NCBI GenBank assembly: GCA_020443005.1 | Contig: JAGRJA010000516.1 | Span: 1 to 5,824 of the forward strand | Origin: Pseudomonadales bacterium | Lineage (GTDB): Bacteria; Pseudomonadota; Gammaproteobacteria; Pseudomonadales; UBA7239 | Direction of reading: 5' to 3' | Length of the DNA: 5,824 nt | Shown here: positions 1 to 5,233 of the stretch, one piece after another | How the letters are laid out: each line of letters opens with the position of its first letter | Numbering within the stretch: the first letter of the stretch is position 1 | The notes under the pieces: model-generated | Told to the model about the DNA's origin: nothing | The model's database searches: none | Seen by the model: only the letters and a program-made list of their open reading frames with translations | Translations under genes and position numbers: made by a program

Positions 1-797
1 AAAAAGCGCCCCGGCTCTGCAATCGCCCTGACATAAGGGGGTAGTTCGGCCAGGGCCGCCCTGATTGGCTGGCAAAAATCAAGAATAGAAACCTGATTAT
101 CGTTGTAATTAACCGGGAAGCCTCCGCCAATATCAAGAATGCTGGGTGGGTCAATCGTGTCGTCTTCAGCAATCCGTTCAAACAGTGCCTTGCAGGATTT
201 AATGGCTTCGACATGACTCTCTGCAGTCTGGCACTGGGAGCCTACATGAAAGGAAAACCCCTTGACATGCAGCCCTAGTCTTTTGCATTCGTGCAGCAGG
301 GTCAGCGCTTCTTCAGGCGGGCAGCCAAACTTTTTTGAAAGATCAACAGTGGCATTGGGGTTGCGGAAGCAAATGCGTAACAATAGCCCGACACGGTGTT
401 TGAAATCAGCGAACTTCTTGATTTCTTCAATGTTATCGACGACAAAAGTGGTGCAGCCAAAACGGAGCGCGTCGCGAATATCCTTGTTGCGCTTTATCGG
501 GTGAGTGTGAATTGTTCGACGCGGTGAAATGGGTAATTGTCGTACGATTTCAATCTCGCCACTGGTGGCAATATCGAAACCGGCACCTTCCTGCACTAAT
601 GTGTCGAGTACATCGGGGTGTGGTAATGATTTTATGGCATAGAAGAAATCGACACCAGGCAGTGCCTCGCGAAGTTGACGGTACTGTTCCCTGACTGCAT
701 TACAGTCGAGTAATAATAAGGCGGAACCGTATTGCTCAACCAGAGATCGGTAATATGCGCCTGATTCAACCGGTTCAATACTTAAAGAGTTCTTCAT
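1..797 (-). CDS. Ornithine decarboxylase-type fold-III PLP-dependent decarboxylase, C-terminus beyond window
   Basis: This protein removes the alpha-carboxyl group of a basic amino acid, most likely ornithine to give putrescine, in the cytoplasm. The first 265 residues are present. Visible family motifs are YAIK with the PLP-linking Lys56, an ATSGEIE segment around 77-83, HTHPIK near 97-102, LSKKFG at 153-158, HVGSQ with the PLP-stacking His184, the glycine loop DIGGGFP at 222-228 and EPGR at 261-264, which binds the PLP phosphate. These correspond to Lys69, His197, Glu274 and Arg277 of the well-studied trypanosome ornithine decarboxylase. The C-terminal beta domain with the catalytic cysteine and substrate-selecting residues lies outside the window, so lysine, arginine or diaminopimelate specificity cannot be excluded; the SpeD/SpeE neighbours favour ornithine. 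The ATG overlaps the speE stop codon by four bases (ATGA), and a GAGG lies about 10 bases upstream, so translation is probably coupled to speE. Confidence 0.9.
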   Translation of the reverse strand, partial: MKNSLSIEPVESGAYYRSLVEQYGSALLLLDCNAVREQYRQLREALPGVDFFYAIKSLPHPDVLDTLVQEGAGFDIATSGEIEIVRQLPISPRRTIHTHPIKRNKDIRDALRFGCTTFVVDNIEEIKKFADFKHRVGLLLRICFRNPNATVDLSKKFGCPPEEALTLLHECKRLGLHVKGFSFHVGSQCQTAESHVEAIKSCKALFERIAEDDTIDPPSILDIGGGFPVNYNDNQVSILDFCQPIRAALAELPPYVRAIAEPGRF

Positions 798-1642
798 GAC
801 TGCAATGCCTCGAGAACATACTGTGGGAGAGCGAAGCTGCCAACATGCAAGGCAGGGTTGTAAAAGCGGGTTTTGATGCCGCTGTTCTTGAAGTTTTTTT
901 CGATAATGTCAGTTGTTTTTGTTCGGTGTACAGGGTTATGGCTAGCCCAGGCGAAAGTCATCGCCCCGCCAACATAGGTTGGTACAGCTGCATTGTAGAA
1001 GTGACAGTCCGCAAAATAGGGGGCAAGTCTTTTGGCTGTTGTTGTGACTTCATCGAGCTGCATAAAACACACGCCATTCTGGGCCACAAAAATACCCTCT
1101 TCGGTCAAGGCGTTTGCACAGCCTTCATAGAAGCTACTGGTGAACAGTGATTCGCCCGGACCAATAGGGTCGGTGCAATCGGTAATAACAATGTCGAACT
1201 TTTCTGTATTGGTCTTGATGAAGTTCAGGCCATCGTCAATCACGATATTAACGCGCGGGTCATCGTAAGCGCCGCAGGAATGCTTCGGGAAGTAGGTTTT
1301 ACACATTTCTATGACTTGTTGATCTATCTCGACCTGGGTGACATGCTCAATACCCGGGTGGCGCAAGACCTCTCGCAACATGCCTCCATCCCCGCCACCA
1401 ATGATCAGTACCCTGCGGACATTTCCGTGGGCAAGAATGGGTACATGGGTCATCATTTCATGGTAGATAAACTCGTCTTTCTCTGTGGTTTGCACAGCAC
1501 CATCAAGTGCCATGACTCGCCCGAATCGGGCGTTATGGAAGATCATCAAGTGTTGGTGATCTGTCTTGTTCTCAAAATAGATTTTATCGATTGAGTACTG
1601 TTGTCCCCAGCTGTCATAGAGCGTCTCGATAAAGCGTTCCAT
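794..1642 (-). CDS. speE: Spermidine synthase (polyamine aminopropyltransferase)
   Basis: SpeE transfers the aminopropyl group of decarboxylated S-adenosylmethionine to putrescine, giving spermidine and methylthioadenosine. The product has 282 residues, close to the 288 of the E. coli enzyme, which it resembles throughout. It has a small N-terminal beta-strand domain, then a Rossmann-type methyltransferase-like core. Visible motifs: TTEKDEFIYHEMMTHVP (about 52-68, with the active-site Tyr60), GGGDGG at 82-87, VEID with the ribose-binding Glu105, YDDPR at 126-130, and DCTDPIGPGESLF starting at catalytic Asp155, with Asp158 also in the substrate pocket. A TTG codon just upstream at 1645 could extend the protein by one residue. 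I prefer the ATG at 1642 because it overlaps the speD stop by one base (TGATG) and is the better codon. The gene is the middle one of a translationally coupled operon. Confidence 0.97.
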   Translation of the reverse strand: MERFIETLYDSWGQQYSIDKIYFENKTDHQHLMIFHNARFGRVMALDGAVQTTEKDEFIYHEMMTHVPILAHGNVRRVLIIGGGDGGMLREVLRHPGIEHVTQVEIDQQVIEMCKTYFPKHSCGAYDDPRVNIVIDDGLNFIKTNTEKFDIVITDCTDPIGPGESLFTSSFYEGCANALTEEGIFVAQNGVCFMQLDEVTTTAKRLAPYFADCHFYNAAVPTYVGGAMTFAWASHNPVHRTKTTDIIEKNFKNSGIKTRFYNPALHVGSFALPQYVLEALQS

Positions 1643-2139
1643 CAACGGCTTACCCCGCGCAATTCTTCAACGATGTTCATTTTTCGTGGCGAAAATGCTT
1701 GTTTGAGGACTGAAATGGCGTTTTCAGGCTGGGAATCGCCACACATGAAAATGTCAAAAGCAGCAAAGCCCCGTTCTGGCCAGGTGTGAACGCTGATATG
1801 AGACTCCGCCAGAACGGCGACGCCGGAAATACCACCATTCGGTGTAAAATGATGGAGATGGATATGAAGCAATGTTGCCTTGCAGGCGGCTACACAGTCG
1901 CGCATGGCACTTTCCATCAGTTCAAGATCGTCAAGCCGGGTGGCATCCCAGAGATCCAGAATGAGGTGTGTCCCGGCAAAGGTTACTCCGTTGCGGGTTA
2001 TGAAATGGTCCTGTGGCTCATCACTGTGAGCATTGTGCTGGTTGTGTGAGGGCCATTTTGCTGGACTGATAACATTGGTTTCTGCTTCAGCAGACGATTC
2101 AATGTTATAGGAAAGACCTCGAGAGACATCTGGATGCAT
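1642..2139 (-). CDS. speD: S-adenosylmethionine decarboxylase proenzyme, bacterial class 1
   Basis: SpeD makes decarboxylated S-adenosylmethionine, the aminopropyl donor used by the adjacent SpeE. It is a pyruvoyl enzyme made by self-cleavage of a proenzyme. In the 165-residue product the LAESHISVHTWPE motif places cleavage between Glu112 and Ser113, with Ser113 becoming the pyruvoyl group. His118 and Cys133 follow at +5 and +20, exactly the spacing of Ser63, His68 and Cys83 in the Thermotoga maritima enzyme. The protein therefore carries about 50 extra N-terminal residues before the conserved domain; the segment around 29-46 is rich in His, Asn and Gln. The ATG at 2139 is preceded by AAGGAG eight bases away. 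A longer reading from a TTG at 2181 would add 14 residues but would put this ribosome site inside the gene, so I reject it. This is the first gene of the operon. Confidence 0.95.
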   Translation of the reverse strand: MHPDVSRGLSYNIESSAEAETNVISPAKWPSHNQHNAHSDEPQDHFITRNGVTFAGTHLILDLWDATRLDDLELMESAMRDCVAACKATLLHIHLHHFTPNGGISGVAVLAESHISVHTWPERGFAAFDIFMCGDSQPENAISVLKQAFSPRKMNIVEELRGVSR

Positions 2140-2147
2140 GTATCCCA

Positions 2148-2153
2148 CTCCTT
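2148..2153 (-). promoter_or_regulatory. Ribosome binding site of speD (AAGGAG)
   Basis: The minus strand reads AAAAGGAG followed by eight bases and ATG. This near-ideal Shine-Dalgarno sequence fixes the speD start at 2139 rather than at the in-frame TTG at 2181. Confidence 0.85.
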
Positions 2154-2278
2154 TTGTGTACGGTAATGTCGTTATTCCCAATCACACTACCAACCAGAGG
2201 GTGGGCAATGTGGGCTAAGAAAAACTGTCTATTCGACAGGGAAGCATAAAAAAACCAATTGGTAACTAGGAAACGCGA

Positions 2279-2306
2279 ATTTTAGATTTTTTTTTTCAAA
2301 GCGCAA
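2279..2306 (-). promoter_or_regulatory. Candidate sigma70-type promoter for the polyamine operon
   Basis: The boxes are TTGCGC and TAAAAT with 16 bases between them. TAAAAT matches the -10 consensus at five of six positions, TTGCGC the -35 at three. The A-rich spacer and AT-rich surroundings are compatible with a promoter. It is the best candidate I found by eye between the upstream hairpin and speD; a weaker one further upstream is TTGCTC, 17 bases, TATGTC. Confidence 0.3.
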
Positions 2307-2424
2307 GCGTTTTGAGGGGTAGACATAAAAAATAGTCTGAATATGAGCAAAAACTGATTTCCCTCAAGAATGTTAAGCCCGTAAAGCGAGGCTGGATGAA
2401 GTGACAGGTGTTGTCAGGGGGATT

Positions 2425-2460
2425 CCCGAAACGGCAGTTTGACAGCTCTGCCGTTCCGGG
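2425..2460 (-). terminator. Strong 3' hairpin behind the minus-strand acyl-CoA dehydrogenase gene
   Basis: Arms at 2425-2437 and 2448-2460 pair over 13 positions with a single mismatch around a 10-base loop. The stem is G+C rich and starts nine bases after the stop codon at 2470. On the minus strand the stem is followed by AATCCCCCTG and not by a run of T, so it is not a textbook intrinsic terminator. It may act as a weak terminator or as a 3' end stabiliser that separates this gene from speD. Confidence 0.45.
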
Positions 2461-2469
2461 TGCGTTCGC

Positions 2470-3606
2470 TTAAGCTGTTTCCGGGAGCAGGTTTAATGCG
2501 TTGTCTTGTGCCAGAAGGGCTCCCAGCTCTGCCAGTTGTTTGTTGCCGCCCCCTGTAGCGAGATCCATTTGCTTGAACCAGATATAGTACCGGTGAAGCG
2601 GGTATTCGATATCTGCGCCGATGCCTCCATGCAAATGTTGAGCGATATGGGTTACCCTGTGCCCGGAAATACAGGCCCACCACTTTGCTGTTTTACCTTC
2701 GTCATCGGCCTTGTAGTCGTTGTCCAGTTTCCACATTGCTTCGTAGTATGTAGAGCGGAGGCACTCGATGTCGATATAACAATCTGCCAGTTTTATGGTG
2801 GTGTTCTGAAAGCTGGAAATGGATGTGCCAAACTGCTTCCTTTCTGAAGTGTATTCGGCTGTGCGTTTCAGGGCTTCCTCAGTGATGCCGATCATGGTGG
2901 CACAGGCGGCAACTTTTGCATTGTTCAGCATAAAATTGATGATCTCATCGCCTTGCCCAGTCGAGCCGAGAAGCCGGGCAGCAGTATTGTTGAATGTTAC
3001 AGCATAAAGCGGTTCATGGTTGGCGCTATCGCAATATTCGGTGCTTATACCTGAAGCGGTTTTTTCTACAATGAAAACGGCCTTGCCTTCAGTTGTTTCT
3101 GCGATTGTAAGCATGGCAGCCGCTTGTTCGGCATAAGGTACGGCAATCCTCTCCCCATTGAGAGTCCACATTTCTCCCGTTTGTTCGGCAGTGCATGAAG
3201 CTCGCATAGCTGTTGCCATGGTTTCCTCTGCTATTGCAGCGGTCAGGATTTTTTCACCAGCGGCAAGGCCGGGGAGATATGAATTTTTCTGCTCTTCTGA
3301 ACCGAAGCGGGCAATTGGTAAACCGCCGAGAACCAGACTGGGAAGAAGCGGAATCGGTGCAACATGCCGCCCTTGTTCTTCCAGCATCTGGCACAGTTCA
3401 GTTAAACCGAAACCCGAACCACCGTAGGCTTCTGGAATCGCCATTCCCAAAAGGCCGGACTCTGCAAACAATTGCCATAATTGTTGGCTGTAGAGTTCCC
3501 CGCTCTTGCTGAAAGACATCAGGAAATCATCAGTGCAGTTGTCTCGCAGAATCTGGTTTGCCAGATCCTTTATCTGCACTTGTTCTTCAGAAAAGGAAAA
3601 TTCCAT
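2470..3606 (-). CDS. Acyl-CoA dehydrogenase family protein without recognisable catalytic base (probable partner subunit)
   Basis: The 378-residue protein has the whole acyl-CoA dehydrogenase fold: an N-terminal helical domain (SEEQ start, PEAYGGSG at 58-65, FGSEEQK at 101-107), a middle beta domain (about 122-215) and a C-terminal helical domain. It keeps RKQFG at 256-260 and HGGIG at 326-330, which in this family contact the FAD across the dimer interface. It lacks the (T/S)EPGxGTD motif; AIAEETMATAM stands in its place (124-134). At the position where its divergent neighbour has NHER it reads NNAK (228-231), and no IYEGT-type glutamate is seen near the C-terminus. I infer a non-catalytic or half-site subunit that works with the product of the 3936-5111 gene, as in mycobacterial FadE28. 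The substrate is unknown. The ATG has TGAGG seven bases upstream. Overall length is normal, with no sign of decay. Confidence 0.88.
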   Translation of the reverse strand: MEFSFSEEQVQIKDLANQILRDNCTDDFLMSFSKSGELYSQQLWQLFAESGLLGMAIPEAYGGSGFGLTELCQMLEEQGRHVAPIPLLPSLVLGGLPIARFGSEEQKNSYLPGLAAGEKILTAAIAEETMATAMRASCTAEQTGEMWTLNGERIAVPYAEQAAAMLTIAETTEGKAVFIVEKTASGISTEYCDSANHEPLYAVTFNNTAARLLGSTGQGDEIINFMLNNAKVAACATMIGITEEALKRTAEYTSERKQFGTSISSFQNTTIKLADCYIDIECLRSTYYEAMWKLDNDYKADDEGKTAKWWACISGHRVTHIAQHLHGGIGADIEYPLHRYYIWFKQMDLATGGGNKQLAELGALLAQDNALNLLPETA

Positions 3607-3613
3607 TGAGTAA

Positions 3614-3618
3614 CCTCA
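3614..3618 (-). promoter_or_regulatory. Ribosome binding site of the minus-strand acyl-CoA dehydrogenase gene
   Basis: The minus strand reads TGAGG, seven bases, ATG. The site lies inside a small inverted repeat TGAG-TAAC-CTCA (3607-3618), too short to claim as a regulatory hairpin. Confidence 0.6.
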
Positions 3619-3787
3619 GAGCATATTTCAAGTGGTTTTGATTTTACGGATATTGCCAGAAACCGGATCAGTTCTCACTCAGTAATTTCCCGACGCGGCT
3701 GGTTGTTTGAGGATGTCAATCTATACAAAATTCCATCGGGATTAAAGTGCTTTGTTTTAGGGTATATCCTGATCGACGGCCTATTGC

Positions 3788-3816
3788 ATAAAAGCTAACA
3801 TCCGTTAGTCTGTGAA
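3788..3816 (-). promoter_or_regulatory. Candidate promoter with an operator-like inverted repeat in its spacer
   Basis: On the minus strand TTCACA (3811-3816) and TTTTAT (3788-3793) are separated by 17 bases; they match the sigma70 consensus at five and four of six positions. The spacer is almost filled by the inverted repeat CTAAC-N4-GTTAG (3795-3808). A repressor bound there would block RNA polymerase. Transcription would start near 3781, giving a leader of about 175 bases. The repeat size and type would suit a TetR-like dimer, but no regulator of that family is present in the window. Confidence 0.35.
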
Positions 3817-3922
3817 AATGTCTTTCGCAATCGAGGCTGTTAAATGACTATGTTCTGGTGGCCCGATGATCGATTTTTGTTTTATTTGCGTATTTATTGA
3901 AGCAAGCACTATTCAATTCATA

Positions 3923-3927
3923 AAAGG
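3923..3927 (+). promoter_or_regulatory. Ribosome binding site of the plus-strand acyl-CoA dehydrogenase gene
   Basis: AAAGG lies eight bases before the ATG at 3936 and supports that start. Confidence 0.65.
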
Positions 3928-3935
3928 TGTCATAA

Positions 3936-5111
3936 ATGTTTGTCGATGAGTCCAAAGAAGTCAAGGAACTGAGGAAAGAGCTGAAGGCCTATTTTGCCAA
4001 AATCATCACTCCGGAGGTTTTTGAAGGTTGTCATGCAGTAGAGAGCGGGCAAATTTTCAGAGATACGGTCAGGCAAATTGGAGAGGATGGCTGGCTGGCC
4101 CTGGGTTGGCCGAAAGAGTACGGTGGCCAGGGGCGTAGTCAGGCGGAACAACTGGCATTTCTCGAAGAGGCCTATATAGCCGGTGCGCCTATTCCTTTTG
4201 TGACGCTGGGAACAGTGGGTCCGGCTTTGATGGAGCATGGTTCTGAAGAGCACAAGAAGGCGTTTTTACCGAAAATCGCCAGAGGCGAGATTCATTTCGC
4301 GATTGGTTATACAGAACCGGGTGCCGGTACTGACCTGGCTTCTCTGACAACTTCGGCAGAAATTGACGGTGATGATTTTGTCATCAACGGAACCAAGGTG
4401 TTCACCAGTGGTGCTGATAACGCCGATTATATCTGGCTGGCAGCAAGGACGGACAAAGAGGCTCCCAAGCACAAGGGTATCAGTATGATCATTGTGCCCA
4501 CCACGGCAGAGGGTTTCTCCTATGCGCACATCCAGACCGTTGGCGCTGTTCCCACTTGTATGAGTTACTACGATAATGTGCGTGTTCCGCAAAGCAATCT
4601 TGTGGGCCAGCTGAACAAGGGATGGCACCTGATTACATCTCAGCTTAACCACGAGAGGGTTGGTCTGGCGGCAATTGGTGTGTGGTGTCAGCGTGACTTT
4701 CAGTTCTTTCTCGATTGGACAAGGGAAGAGCTACAGGGTGGTAACCGGGTGATTGACGAGGAATGGGTGCAAAGCGGAATTGCAGAATGCTATGCACGCC
4801 TTAAAGCGATGCGCATTATCAATTCACGAATGATTTACCAGATGCAGTCGGGAGCGCCTGATCCCGCTTATTCATCAGCAATGAAGATTTATGTTACAGA
4901 ATCGGCAATCGAGTGTTATCGCCTCATGCTGGATGTTGTCGGAGCAGCCGGATTGATTCGTCGCAAGCATAAAGGTTGTGCTGTGCAGGGCAGACTCGAA
5001 GAGGGGTATCGAAAATGCCAGACAATGACTTTCGGTGGTGGGGTGAATGAGGTTCAGCGAGAGTTGGTGACCATGTTTGGTCTGAAGGTCGCCAGGGCCG
5101 CCAGAGGTTAA
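3936..5111 (+). CDS. Acyl-CoA dehydrogenase, catalytic-type subunit (FadE26/FadE29-like)
   Basis: This FAD enzyme would introduce an alpha-beta double bond in an acyl-CoA, passing electrons to an electron-transfer flavoprotein. The 391 residues show the family order: an N-terminal helical domain with GWPKEYGGQG (57-66) and HGSEEHKKAFLPKI (101-114), a beta domain with TEPGAGTDL (126-134) and VFTSGADNADY (155-165), and a C-terminal helical domain. Glu240 in LNHERVG sits where the catalytic base of mycobacterial FadE29-type enzymes (reported as Glu241 there) is found. FGGGVNEVQRE (366-376) is the usual C-terminal signature. The RxQFG and HGGIG flavin motifs are missing; their places are taken by sequence near 252-262 and VVGAAGL (334-340). 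The protein likely needs the divergently encoded partner to complete its FAD site. Steroid side-chain or other branched acyl-CoA esters are plausible substrates by family analogy only. The gene ends shortly before a terminator, so it is probably monocistronic. Confidence 0.9.
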   Translation: MFVDESKEVKELRKELKAYFAKIITPEVFEGCHAVESGQIFRDTVRQIGEDGWLALGWPKEYGGQGRSQAEQLAFLEEAYIAGAPIPFVTLGTVGPALMEHGSEEHKKAFLPKIARGEIHFAIGYTEPGAGTDLASLTTSAEIDGDDFVINGTKVFTSGADNADYIWLAARTDKEAPKHKGISMIIVPTTAEGFSYAHIQTVGAVPTCMSYYDNVRVPQSNLVGQLNKGWHLITSQLNHERVGLAAIGVWCQRDFQFFLDWTREELQGGNRVIDEEWVQSGIAECYARLKAMRIINSRMIYQMQSGAPDPAYSSAMKIYVTESAIECYRLMLDVVGAAGLIRRKHKGCAVQGRLEEGYRKCQTMTFGGGVNEVQRELVTMFGLKVARAARG

Positions 5112-5154
5112 TTGCTGATCGTTTGGTGTTCTTGTTCAGTAGAGCGCCTGGGCA

Positions 5155-5197
5155 CAAAAAAGAGGGTTGTGTTTGATGACGCAACCCTCTTTTTTTT
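5155..5197 (+). terminator. Intrinsic terminator, probably bidirectional
   Basis: AGAGGGTTG (5161-5169) pairs with CAACCCTCT (5182-5190). The stem extends inward through T-G, G-C and T-A pairs to a short loop. It is flanked by an A run (5156-5161) and a T run (5190-5197), so it can work on both strands. It closes the acyl-CoA dehydrogenase transcript about 50 bases after its stop codon and insulates the next gene. Confidence 0.9.
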
Positions 5198-5233
5198 GTA
5201 ACATAAAAAGCCGTTTTTATTGACAAAAAAATT

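Larger units (their letters stand above)
2140..2424 (-). promoter_or_regulatory. Leader and probable promoter region of the speD-speE-decarboxylase operon
   Basis: This stretch holds no gene I can support. On the minus strand a possible sigma70-like promoter is TTGCGC (2301-2306), 16 bases, TAAAAT (2279-2284). The -10 box is good and the -35 box weak. This would give a leader of roughly 130 bases. The spacer is a long A tract (2287-2296 region). Downstream of the -10 box lie a perfect 10-base palindrome ACCAATTGGT (2254-2263), a small hairpin CTGTC-GAATA-GACAG (2225-2239), and a tandem GTGGGC repeat on the plus strand with 9-base period (2201-2206, 2210-2215). None matches a riboswitch that I recognise. 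Regulatory use is inference. Confidence 0.35.
3607..3935. promoter_or_regulatory. Divergent promoter region between the two acyl-CoA dehydrogenase genes
   Basis: This 329-base stretch separates two oppositely transcribed genes and must hold both promoters unless either is read from further away. The clearest signals are an inverted repeat CTAAC-ATCC-GTTAG at 3795-3808 and, around it on the minus strand, candidate -35 and -10 boxes. Other items are an imperfect AGGGTATATCCT palindrome near 3759-3770, a minus-strand TTGACA (3714-3719) with no matching -10 box, CGATGATCG at 3864-3872, and a very short reading frame at 3844-3900. No convincing plus-strand promoter was found by eye. The region is more A+T rich than the flanking genes. 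Confidence 0.6.

Noticed and set aside
1643..1645. TTG start of speE one codon upstream of the ATG
   Set aside because: The ATG at 1642 overlaps the speD stop codon as TGATG, a common coupling arrangement, and ATG is the stronger codon.
262..2049. Several plus-strand open frames of 60-104 codons across the polyamine operon
   Set aside because: They lie antisense to clearly conserved genes, show no family resemblance and have no ribosome sites of note.
2140..2181. A 14-residue upstream extension of speD from a TTG codon
   Set aside because: An AAGGAG site at 2148-2153, eight bases before the ATG at 2139, marks the real start. The TTG has no comparable site.
2402..2416. Inverted repeat TGACA-GGTGT-TGTCA
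   Set aside because: Five-base arms are expected by chance at this scale, and it lies beyond a gene's 3' hairpin with no promoter nearby.
3714..3719. Consensus TTGACA on the minus strand as -35 of the minus-strand dehydrogenase gene
   Set aside because: The positions 16-18 bases downstream are G+C rich (GCGTCG) and give no -10 box.
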